Source: Bimuria novae-zelandiae CBS 107.79 (Eukaryota; Ascomycota; Dothideomycetes; Pleosporales; Didymosphaeriaceae). Taken from it: DNA of 64,000 nucleotides. The position numbers were made by a program, and so were the translations under genes. Below are positions 12,490-22,791 of this stretch, one piece after another. Numbering within the stretch: position 1 is the stretch's first letter; the number at the start of each line of letters is the position of its first letter. The DNA lies in the NCBI GenBank assembly GCA_010015655.1, contig ML976658.1, forward strand, positions 887,087-951,086, written 5' to 3'. The notes below the pieces were generated by a model. The model was not told the DNA's origin and ran no database searches. It saw only the letters and a list, made by a program, of their open reading frames with translations.

Positions 12490-14322
12490 ACGTAATCCAC
12501 TAGTAAGCTGCGTATACTAGTAAGCTACGCACCCTACCAAACGCGTGCGCCTTTTTAATAGATAGCTAAATAATAACTAAATTAAACCTATATAAATATA
12601 TGTATAAAATATTCCTAATTACTTCTACATTAAGTCCTATTGTGGCCTTGCATATGGCACTTTAAGCACGTTAGTAGTGCTTGCTAATAGCTCTAAGATA
12701 CCTGGCTCTAGACATCTACCTGCGCCCTTATTTCTGCCTCTATAGCTAGCCTTTAACCTTCCTAGCCTGTAAGAGTCCCTCCTATAGTAATATACTACTA
12801 TCGCTGTTGCCTCTTTTTCTCTTGGCGATAATTAGCCTAACGTAGCTTAGTATTTTTCTTAGTAAGGATTATTGTAGAGTGTATTGCTATCTAACATCCT
12901 TTTATAAGCTAACCTAGAGCCTAACGTGTAGGGCTCTACGATTAATAACTAAGGAAGCTACGTAGTAGCTAGGCTTATTATTATAGCTAAGTAACTATAT
13001 AAGGCGTTTTAGTAGTCTAGCGCTTCTTACTATTAGCTTCTTGCCTTAGGGAAGACGGCGTTTAGACTATAGTAAGCGACAATAGGACGCGCTTAGGATA
13101 GTGTAGGATAAAGTCTACTACTTAAAAGCTACTCTTAATTAACTACTTTAAGAAGACTAAAGCCCTAATACGCGTATAAATATTAAGAAATTCCTACTTA
13201 TTAATATAAAAGATATAATTACGCGCGAGCTTAGACACCTTACGTTTATACATAGCTTTAAGCGGCGCGTAGTAAGTAATATCTAGTAATTATAGTAGAT
13301 ATAAGCTATAAGCTAGCATACAGAGACTAATAATATTATTCTTTATATAGAACTAATTAAACTTAGGCGTCGTATAGCTGCTATAGCTATTTAGAATAAG
13401 TAGGCGATAAGCTCTAGCTAAGCGTAATATAATCTAATAGTTAAAGTGCTTAAGCTATTCTAGGCTAAGCTTGTTAGTTATTTAGCTATTATTGCTTACT
13501 GTAAGCCTCTAATCGCCTGGGATAAGCCGATACTAGCTAGCTTAGTATAGCTTTTTAGATAGTATAATAAATGGCGAGAGCGCCCAGCCTAACGCGCTAA
13601 TATATTTAATTACTATAATCTAGTCGCGATTACTAGGCTATATAGTAATTGCTCGCCTAACTCTGTTAGAGCTTATAACAACCTTAGACGTGCTGGGGAC
13701 CCCTATTATAAATCCTATCTTATTAAAATTATATATATCTTTATCTATTATGCCGTACTTCTGACGCGTGTTCTTAATAAGCTTAAACTAGGCTCTAAAC
13801 TTAACTAGATCCTAATAGAGAATACGCTAAGTATGTAGCTTCTTATCTTACTTAGTTATAAGCTTTACCTAGCTATTAATAAAGCGTGACACCTAGTTCT
13901 TGCTAATAGGCTATAGAGGCGGGATCTAGCCTTAAGCTTAAAGTAAGACGTCTGCTATTCAGCGCATATTAATAATATAGGGTAAAGAGCCTTGTCTATT
14001 AAGGTCTAGGATTTAGCAAATAAGGGACTACTCTTTAAGAGGCAATAGCTTATGCTTATTAGACGTTGTCTTAATTCTAGCTTAGACACTACGGAGGCGC
14101 GACTAGAAAGTTAATTTAGAGATATTATAGGCTACTACTATAGCGCGAATTAACTAATAAGGATAAAACTTAATTAAGATAAGGGTAAGACTAAGTTTAC
14201 CTTCTTTTAATAGTAATTAAGCTTGTTATTATTAAGCTATAATTAAAAAGGTAGACGCGTTGTAACGCGTTTTGGTGGGGTGCGCAGCTCACTAGTGTAC
14301 GCAGCTCACTGGTGAATTACGT
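12490..14322 (-). mobile_element. Pogo/Fot array copy E, inverted
   Basis: Fifth 1833-bp copy, reverse orientation, starting 1869 bp after D. Its right end is followed by TA and TGTCAGGCG. The first seven of these bases also follow the unrelated pogo at 1102-2908 at its right end (TA then TGTCAGGGG), so the two arms may preserve pieces of one original flank. Confidence 0.75.
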
Positions 14323-14324
14323 TA

Positions 14325-14602
14325 TGTCAGGCGTTGCTAACAAAGACGAAAGAAAAACAGAATCCGGGCTTGCCACCACAGCACAGTAGGTCTCGCTTAA
14401 AAAAGTCCTAAGCTGACCAAATTGATTCTTACACTAATAAATCACCTTGGTAGAACTAAAAAAAAGTTAATAGCAACAAGGTATCATTTTCTCTAGAACA
14501 ATTACCAAGAGCGTTTCTAGCACGCGAGTTCAAGCTCCCAAAGTAGTCTATAACGATAAAAACACGTACACTAACACCCCCGACTAGCGCTTCACGGCTC
14601 TC
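14325..14602. other. Transposon block to gene island transition
   Basis: The sequence returns from TA-rich repeat DNA to ordinary composition. I see no gene in it. It lies just 3' of the DJ-1/PfpI gene stop. Confidence 0.4.
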
Positions 14603-15421
14603 CTACAGAGCAACCGGCACCTTACCAGCACCCCACCGCTCAGCAAAAGGATCGTAACTCTGGTTCGTCCACCGCGTGTACTCACTCACATCCGCGACAT
14701 ACTGCGCGACCTCCTCGCCGTACACGCTCGCCACAAACGCATACGCAGTATCAATCGCAGCACTCACGCCACTGCCCGTCCAGATATTCCCGTCTTGGAC
14801 CCACCGCGCATGAGGGACGTAGGATACGTTACGGCCGAACGATGTTGCCCACGTCCAACTTTTTTTATTTGTGGTCGCCTGCTTGTTGTCCAGAACGCCC
14901 GCGCGCGCGAGAATCGTGCTGCCGGTGCACACGGAGATGAGGTGCTTTAGGGACGGATACACCGTCTTGATGAAGTCGATCTCGTGCGAGACATCTTTGC
15001 GCGTGCCGCCGCCGCCAGGGACAAGAATAACGTCGAGTGGACCGGGGACCGTCGAGCTGCTGCAGCTGCTGTTGGAGCTGAAATTTGTGGCGGCTGCCTT
15101 GAGGTACTCGTCTAGAGTGATGGTGGGTGGGAGCGCCATACCGAAGTTGAGTCCTTCCATCGGCGGGTTGGTTGTTGAAGGGGTGGAGTTGACGCTCAGG
15201 ATGGAGAGACGCATGTTCTTGCCCGTGTCATTGAGGTAGCTCATTGCGAGGCTGGAGAAGACATCGAGAGGACCGAACAAGTCGATGGGAGTGACGGAGG
15301 GAGTGAGCAGAATGCCGTAGTGGAGAGAGATATCGGATATGTTTGCGAGCGGTGGCTTGTCTTGCGCCATAGCTGCCATCGGGAGAGCTGCCAGCAGCGA
15401 GGTATAGAATGTTTCGCGCAT
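14603..15421 (-). CDS. Secreted DJ-1/PfpI-family protein
   Basis: Single-exon gene for 272 residues. Residues 1-19 look like a signal peptide (hydrophobic stretch ending AAMAQ), so the product is probably secreted or vesicular, which is common for fungal members. The DJ-1/PfpI fold is indicated by GPLDVF near residue 50, LDVILVPGGGG at 129-139 and the nucleophile elbow SVCTGS with Cys165. WVQDGNIWTGSGVSAAID at 207-224 is also typical. The family includes class I glutamine-amidotransferase-like enzymes and isonitrile hydratases; the substrate here is unknown. Several Asn-X-Ser/Thr sites fit secretion. It lies 280 bp from the transposon array yet has no defects. Confidence 0.85.
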   Translation of the reverse strand: MRETFYTSLLAALPMAAMAQDKPPLANISDISLHYGILLTPSVTPIDLFGPLDVFSSLAMSYLNDTGKNMRLSILSVNSTPSTTNPPMEGLNFGMALPPTITLDEYLKAAATNFSSNSSCSSSTVPGPLDVILVPGGGGTRKDVSHEIDFIKTVYPSLKHLISVCTGSTILARAGVLDNKQATTNKKSWTWATSFGRNVSYVPHARWVQDGNIWTGSGVSAAIDTAYAFVASVYGEEVAQYVADVSEYTRWTNQSYDPFAERWGAGKVPVAL

Positions 15422-16265
15422 GGTGTCGTTTATTTGTATTTTCTATCAACGGATGGAAGTGTGCTGTCAAAACAAAAAGAAGAGAAGACAAGCCCAGCTC
15501 GTGTGATGATGTCAATAATCAGAGGTGGTAAGTGAGTATGTATCCCGCAGGATGATGCATCGCAATACTCCAACCCATCTTTATACAACCATGAAGACGA
15601 GAAAAATATTGCTCTCAGTGTTCGCTGCGATGCCTAGTCCGACTCCCAGGGAGCTATTTCGCGTTGCCCGCTGAAAGCATGTTAGCGACTGCGGAGATTC
15701 ACAATCCGCCTCGAATGCGAGCATCAGCCAACCGCCTACTGTACAGATTATTGGTGGATCGGCATTGCGAATAGATTAAAGGCAGGGCGTGACCGCAGGT
15801 AGTCAAGCGAGCAGCACATCGCATACTCGTGGACATGGCTGAGCACATTTGCGGGTAATACTCGTGCGAAAAGGCGTGTTGTACCACAGTATCTGGCCGG
15901 CAGCTTAGGGCGGTGATTGTCGGAGGCCCGAAAGCACTGACCTCTGGGATGGGCATCCATTTCGAAACGTCGAAATGCCCGTATGTGCCAAGTGAGAGGA
16001 GATGCGTAGGGCTGACTGGTGGGACGAGGTTTGGAGGGCGGAGCAGGAGGCTTTGCAGTACGTGCTGAAAGATACGCCAGAAATGCTGAAGAATACGCCG
16101 GCGTACAACCTCGGCCACCATAGAGCACGGTCGCTGTTTCATATATCCGTGTTCATTTTGTTCTCCACGTTAATCGTACATGACGCTTCGCCGTCGAGCT
16201 TTCTCGTCCTCAAAGACATTACTTCAACGTCGCTTCATTGCGTATAACCTATATGCCAGCCCCCC
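15422..16265. other. Intergenic region with no supported gene
   Basis: Contains the promoter of the DJ-1/PfpI gene and the 3' side of the sugar transporter. The open frames overlap one another on both strands, match no family I recognise and show no convincing splice structure. Confidence 0.5.
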
Positions 16266-18053
16266 TTACACGATACCACCCTCATTCCTCTCGTTTTCTG
16301 GCGCTCTTGGAGCACCCTGCTCCGCCTTGCTGAAGGTCCTTCCACCAGGGCCCAAGTGCAAGCGATCCGTGTCCGGAAGACCATCGCGCTGCAGCGAGTC
16401 TGGATTCCACTTTGCGCTCGTAATGGGATTGACATGAAGCACATACATGGTGTCAATTTCTTCGAGGGAACGCCCCTTGGTCTCGATCATGAAGAAGTAG
16501 ACAATTACAGCGAGGGCCGCACTGCAGGCACCGAACACTAGACCATAGAAGTAGTCGATTTTGTTGCTGATCATGGTGCTGAAGAACGAGATCAAGAAGT
16601 TGAAGAGCCAGTTGGACGCGGTTGCGAGCGCCATGCAGATGGCGCGGTATCGGGCAGGATACAGTTCGCCGACGATGGCCCAGACGAGAGGACCCCAGGT
16701 GGTCGCGAATGCGGCGATGAACAAGCATGTGAAGACAATCATGATGTTCCCTGCCTGGGGTGTGCTCTGCGGGTTGTCGTGGTCCAGCTGGTAGTGGCCA
16801 ACGAAGGAGTAAATGAACAGGCAGACGAACATCCAAAGGGCGCCGCCAATCATGGCCTTTCTTCTACCCACTCTTTCGACCATATACAGAGCAAATATGG
16901 TCGCAGCGACGTTCACAGTACCGAGGATGATAGAGGTAACATCTGGACAACATTAGTATATTCCCTCCTAGACTCGAATGAGGGCTATGCTTACAGCTAT
17001 TATCAAGACCGGTCGCAGAAAAGATGGTCGTTCCGTAGTAAAAGAAGTAGTTCGCACCAGTCAATTGCTGACCAGCCTGCAACACCATACCGAGGACCGT
17101 ACGATAGAGCATACGCGGACCAGTGAAGATCTCATGCCAGGGATGATCTCCGCCTGCCGACTCTGCCTCAAGCTTGTCTTGGATTTCCTTGATCTCAGCG
17201 TCGATGAAAAGCGAATCCTCAGCCACTCCGTTAAGGCGGGCCATGTTGCGGCGGGCTTCCTCGATGCGGCCTTTGCGGTACGCAAAACGCGGGGACTCGG
17301 GAAAGAGCAATATGGTAGAACCCAAGAGGATCGCCCAGAGCGCTGACAAGCCATTAGGAATGCGCCATTGCGCACTATTGCTGTACTCGTCTGATGTTCC
17401 GTAGTTCACCATGTAAGCCGTCCAAATACCCAGCGTGATGAGCAATTGGTACGAAGAGACCGTGGCGCCACGAATACGCTTAGGGATCGATTCAGACTGA
17501 TACATTGGCACGACTGTCGATAGAGCTCCGATCCCAAGGCCAGCAGTAAAACGGCCCATGGCGAACTGTACCCACACGTCCTTGCTCGTAATCTCGATAA
17601 TAACGCCAACGATATACCAGAAGGCAGACAAGGAGATAGTCAATCGACGGCCAATGTTATCGGCGAGCGGAGCGGAGCCTAAGCATCCAAAAAGAGTTCC
17701 GACGCTGCGTATTTGTGAGACGTGTTTAGTGTAATAGGCAGCAGAATAGCTTACGCAAGAAGACCGACGATGGTGCCCTGTCGCACAGCAGAGAACTCCC
17801 CGTCATCACCAAATCTTCTTTTAAAGTCTGACATCTCTAGGAAACCAGAAATTTGACCTGACTCATAGCCAAATAAAAAACCCCCAGCGCTCGCGCAGGC
17901 TCCGAGCAGTATTGCGACAGCTGGAACACGGCCTGTGGGCTCCTCAACTTCAGGGTGCGATTTTCGCCTTGGAGGCGTTCCCGCGGGCGTCGTCATATTC
18001 GAGGCGTCCTTTTCGGCCACCATCTCTGCGGGCTTGTTCGAAAAGAAACGCAT
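16266..18053 (-). CDS. MFS sugar transporter (hexose-type)
   Basis: Three exons (18053-17755, 17704-16995, 16942-16266) give 561 residues; both introns have GT-AG ends and are about 50 nt. Sugar-porter signatures are clear: GGFLFGYESGQISG in the first membrane segment, the conserved PESPR after segment six, ERVGRRKAMIGG in the loop between segments eight and nine, and ETKGRSLEEID after segment twelve. The length is normal for the family (about 500-570). It should import hexoses or related sugars by proton symport at the plasma membrane; the substrate cannot be read from sequence. I chose the ATG at 18053 because it gives a short hydrophilic N-terminus, although the frame is open farther upstream. 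Confidence 0.88.
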
Positions 18054-19463
18054 GGTGCAGAGGCTTATGGGCAAGGTGTGGTTCCAACAGCCGGGGGGTG
18101 CTCGGAGGAGACAAAGTTCGAGGGCTACGAGGCACAAATTTAGTGGAGTAAATATCGGGGAGGAGAGAGCATGGGGAATGGAGCAGGATTCCTTGGGGTT
18201 TTATTCATGAAGAGCCGCCTTCAAGATTTCCATGGCTCGTGAGCGTGGGTCGACGGTCGGCGGTACGTGGACGCTTCGGCCGATGAACAGTGGAACTTGC
18301 CAATGTTACAAGCTTCGTGGCCAGACTAGGAAATCACTCGCTCGGGCTCGAGCCTTGCATTCGGTCTACATCCAATAGGTGGGTTAGTCAGTCGGCACTG
18401 GATTGTTAAATATGCAGTTGGTGAATATGAACGGTACTTGGATCAGCGCCCGGAAAGCTGACAGTATCTCCGCATCTCATATGCGCCGCCTGCTGCACAA
18501 TCTGCTTTAACACGGTCGAGTTTCGCTTGTTTTTCGTATCTCTCCATGCTATTCGAAAATCACAGCCGATATTGGCCGGACAAGATGTCGGGCAGAGGTC
18601 GGAGGTCGGGAGATGTGCCCTGCACGTGCTGCGGGACGAACCTCGGCTCGGCGTGACCATTTTCGCAAACCCTTGTCCATTTGCATTTAAGAAATTTCTT
18701 CTTCGGTCTCAGAGAAGAGGGTCACGGTGGGTCATGGTGGGGACCGTTGTGAGGCTCAAAATTGGCCTGATTTGTTGGCAGAATAGCGTGACTCGCTACC
18801 GGATCTCGGCAGGGAGCCGGCCGGTCATGTTGAAATTCGGAGAGCCTAAGGTTGGAATCATTCAAGTGTGCTTGCACTTAGACGGTTGGACAAGTAGACT
18901 TGCGCACAGCATGCAGAGAGCATCGTATCACTTCGCGTGGTGTGACTTTGATGGCAGACGTGTGGCCATTGCCAGAACTGGCTGGCGCCCGAGGACTAAA
19001 AGCGGGCCGCCCGATCACTAGACTGCTAGTGCTAGGCGCTACGTCATCAGCTGTCAAGATCGTGTTGACGGCGTGATGGGGCCATGAAACGGTGCTAGGG
19101 AATGCAACACTTCGAAAAAGTTCTGCAAAGATGCTGACAACGCCAAGTTTTCACCGCCCTTATGCTGGCCGAACTCGACCTCTCGTCGACGTCACCACGG
19201 CGATGCAACCTGCGGTGCCGACGAACGAGTACTTACTTTTCATAATACGCGACAGCTCCTACGACTCTTGGAGTGTTCGATAAGTACTCAAGTACGAGTG
19301 TGTATCAACTAAACATGACATTAATTATTTTATGAACCCGCTGGCCCTATCCATCAGCTGGCGCGCCCCTTTTCTTTTCAAAGGAATGTGGATACACTGT
19401 GGATACGAAGCTTTGCACAAAGCCTTTGCGCGCCCCGGGGGGGGGGGGGGGGGGGTGTCCAGT
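18054..19463. other. Intergenic region with a 19-G tract
   Basis: About 1.4 kb between the sugar-transporter start and the rhodopsin-like gene stop. No gene is supported; a 164-codon plus-strand frame at 18527-19021 has no recognisable features. A run of 19 G lies at 19437-19455, just past the 3' end of the rhodopsin-like gene. Confidence 0.5.
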
Positions 19464-20966
19464 TCAAGTTGTAGAACCGCTCACCACTCCTGGCTCGCCG
19501 CTTCTAGATTGACTGTGAGTTTCTGACGGCTGGTCAAGAGGTTCCAATTGAAAGTGTTTCAAAGACCTTATCTCGGATCGAGAAGAGGTGTGCACTGGCA
19601 ACGCTCCCGTTTGGGGCAAGGTATTTAGTTTTTGAGCAACCAGAGCTTCAGCATGGAAATCTCGGGGTCGCGTAGGCAAAGATCTGGGTCTCGACTGCGC
19701 GATTGAGTCTTTGGTTCGTGATGTCCCTGCTTTATCAAGTCCACCTTGCAATACACATCTGAGGATAGGGCGCAGGTTCGGTAAAGACGCTTGAGTGGAG
19801 TTAGCATGCGGTGGAGACTTCCCATGTGCAGTATACTTACTAGAAAAATGGGCCAAATTAATTTCAACAATAGAGGCAATGGCCTGCGGGGTGTTGATCC
19901 ACCATAGCTCTTGCGAGGTGGTGTCTAGCTTAGTAGCTAGAACTAATTGTACCAGCGATGCTATGCATACTCTGCAAGTCGTTAGTGGGCTGCGAACGGC
20001 CTGGGGTACGAGAGCTCACAGAATACCGGAGCTAAACATCGCTGCAATCGCAATCCTCTCCGCTCTAGCCCTCTTAAGTTTTCGGAGCTCGTACCAAGGC
20101 AGGGCAACGATGCATATCTCAAGAGCAAGGTGTACTGCCTGTGAGCAAGCGAGTTAGCCAGCAAGACCTCGGGAACAGTGATACAGTGTGCATCAGCTGC
20201 TTGTTGCGAATCTACCACTTACTGCACACAAGTCAGTAGGATCCCAATCAATCACTTATCCTCCGCACACTTACCTGTAGATCCATAGAAGAACTTCGCC
20301 ATGTTGACGCGGCAAGAACCAGGGCCCTTATGATTCCAAAACCGCGATATCGGATGACAAATCGCCAAAATGACAACGTACTGGTGTTTCCGGTCTGTTA
20401 GCATTCTAACTCATCCTATTACGAGGAACCTCACCCGAGCGAACATCCACCACACAACGCAACCTGCCAGTGCAAGGATTAGATATTGCGTGGTAGATCG
20501 TCCAAAAATGTGCCAATACAATGCCAGTGCTGTCATCTTCTCAAGTCCCATGGCGGAGGTGTAAAGCCACATGTCGGGATACAGCAACAAGAAGTAGTCG
20601 TGGGTCATGCTATCGTAATCGATAAAGCCGTGGTGGTGAACATGCTTCGATATGTCGACGCAGTGTAGCCCGAGACCGTACGTCAATTCTGATACGCGTT
20701 AGCGGTGTGTCGCATCGCTGCAATGATCGGACTTACTGATGAGATACAGGATATTGAACGCCGTGACGAAGAACTGTAAGTGTGAGCATAGAATTGCCAA
20801 TTTGGAGGTTTAAAGTCCGTACGAATGCGACTGCGGAAGTCCAGTCCCCACAGATGAACGGAGAATTGTTCATCTTTCTGACGTATATCCTCAATATGAA
20901 AGCAATCAAAGCGATAGAATAAGTAACTGATATCGCAGCTCCAACGTTGGGTTGTATGGTCTCCAT
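19464..20966 (-). CDS. Fungal rhodopsin-like integral membrane protein (PTH11-type superfamily)
   Basis: Seven exons (20966-20823, 20773-20737, 20688-20435, 20380-20275, 20134-20020, 19971-19841, 19789-19464) give 370 residues in one frame. The protein shows a series of hydrophobic segments in the order of the fungal rhodopsin-domain family: ISVTYSIALIAFILRIYVRK, then TAFNILYLI, LTYGLGLHCVDISKH, YLILALAGCVVWWMF, EICIVALPWYELRKL, SLVQLVLATKL and AIASIVEINLAHFS. The family motif SLPNLRPIL and a polar tail follow. Such proteins are seven-helix membrane proteins, some acting as surface receptors. The intron between exons 4 and 5 (140 nt) is the least certain, because a nearer acceptor would introduce a stop. 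Most other introns are 48-54 nt. Confidence 0.75.
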
Positions 20967-21339
20967 GGTGGAGGGTGTTTCGAAGCTCTAGGACCGCAGA
21001 GGAGTCAAATGAAGAATATTTTCAATAGCCAAAGTATAAGGTATAGTGACATGATGAAGCCGTCTTTAGGTAAGTGACAAATACTGTATACGTGGCCGAA
21101 GAAGTACTTCACAAGTCCCAAAACTGGAAGAAGAAAATTTGCTGACAGTGGTTGGTAGACCCGCTGATCTCGCGTGAATTTCTTCAATCGCTGCTGGAGG
21201 GCACTCAAATTCCTGTGAAGTCGCAGAGGAATTCTCATGCAGAGTTTCGCGCACAAAACTCCACATCCTCGGGGAAGTTCAAACGCTCCGAATGTGAAAG
21301 GCTTGCTGTGCAATAAATATACCCAAATGAAGCCCAAAG
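20967..21339. other. Intergenic region with no supported gene
   Basis: Lies between the rhodopsin-like gene start and the 3' end of the DUF7580 remnant. The minus-strand frame at 21005-21343 looks like chance. Confidence 0.4.
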
Positions 21340-22791
21340 TCAAGTCTTGGTTCGAAACATGTGGTCGAATGTCTGCTTTACCGGACTAACCATGCCTTCG
21401 AACACGGCTTTTTGGAAAGAGATGTCATCAAGTTTCTTGAAGCGACAGTCAAAGTCACAGTTGATCGATCTGCGGACTGCGTCTGCGTAGTTTCCTCCAG
21501 CATCGTCGCGAAGCTCACACTCTACCAGCCGGTGCGCTGTAGCGAGTTCCGTAGTCAGCTCTGTCAGTGCGTCTCCGGTGCCCAAGGGCCAATCCTCTGG
21601 TTCATGCATGTCTGATAATGGCTTCTTGAACCAAAGCTCAATCAGGGCAATGCCTAGTGTATACAAAGCCTAGTTTCTGATAACATGGTGCATAATCGGT
21701 AGGAGAGCATTAGGAGGAGCCTGCATCGTAGTACTGGGCTTCTGTAGTACAAATGGCTCAGTGTAAATAGTGCTTCCCGATTTATGAATGAATAGAATGT
21801 CCGAATGATTCCAATTATCCGTAAGTCATAGCGTTTCGCTCAATTAGAGCACAGTTGATGCCAACTTGACCGCTGTTTGAACACGGTGCCTGCGCGAGAA
21901 ACGCATATCTGCGAGTGCACTGCGAAGATCTCGGATCGACCCCTCTTCGCTTTCACGCGGTGCATTCTTGGAAGGATAGATGAGAACTCCGTGTTGTTTG
22001 TTTGTGTACTCCTTCGCTAGGAGAGACAAACATATTTCTCTATGTGGCGGTCGTAGTGTGCTGATTGCAACACAAAAACCTTGGATCGGCTGCATGTTGC
22101 GTGTTAGTCCCAGAGCTGCTTGAACAGCTTTCTTAGCTTGATTCGCGAAACGAACACCCTTCGTGCTAGATGCGCATCCCACCGAGCTATTTGTGGAAAG
22201 GCTTTCATTCGGAGTAATTCGTACATCTGCCTCCTCCCACGTCCAAGGTTTCTTCGCGGTGGAAGAGGAGTTGCAGCTGCTTGATTCGGGATAGTCGTAC
22301 CGGAAAGCAACATGAAAAGGTTCGCCCATGGATTCTTCTTCACCGCTTTCATCACCCTGCAGGTCGCTTATGCGATGTTCTAAGCGTAATTGTACACCAT
22401 GATCAGCACGACAAGGGCACTGCCATCCATCTTCGATCACAGCATGAAATCCCTTGGCATGTTCGTGGATGACGCTGAATTTGGGCATAGAGAGGCTGTC
22501 GGACTTTCGGGACATCTGTAGGTTCTGTAACGATATTGTCTGGGCGGTCATGCGATGAAGAGAGGAATTGGCTCTCCGCAATGAACTCATCAAATTATCG
22601 TAATCTGTTTTTTTCAAGCTGAAGTCGAGTCGCTTGTAGCACTTTTTAAAATCTTTTTCGTCGCTAAATTGTGGGTTTCCAGACGAATCCAATCTCAGCC
22701 GCTGCTTGAATTCATCGATGGTCTTGCATAGTTGATCAATGGTGTCAATATACGATTCGTAGCTCGTGCCAAGACGCGTTTGGAGCTTGCT
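21340..22791 (-). pseudogene. DUF7580-type gene, C-terminal two thirds, separated by inversion
   Basis: The frame begins at the inversion breakpoint with KLQTRLGTSYESYIDTID and runs through KPWTWEEADVR, RREFAN-like GVRFANQAKKAVQAAL, REICLSLLAKEY and YTLGIALIELWFKKPLSD to a normal stop. This is the order seen in DUF7580 fungal proteins, whose function is not established. Three in-frame stops interrupt it: TAA at 21844-21846, TGA at 21826-21828 and TAG at 21670-21672. Each sits where Gln, Trp and Gln are expected, so each is one C-to-T or G-to-A change. The N-terminal third is on the opposite strand at 25200-25521. It is therefore a broken gene. Confidence 0.75.

Noticed and set aside
2949..14322. 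Regular 1869-bp spacing with identical spacers, reminiscent of a CRISPR-like array
   Set aside because: The repeat units are full transposons of 1833 bp and it is the spacers that are identical, the opposite of a CRISPR array; the genome is eukaryotic.
14871..15239. 122-codon plus-strand frame
   Set aside because: Antisense shadow of the DJ-1/PfpI gene.
18527..19021. 164-codon plus-strand frame
   Set aside because: No recognisable domain, no support from splice structure, and overlapping frames on both strands; probably chance.
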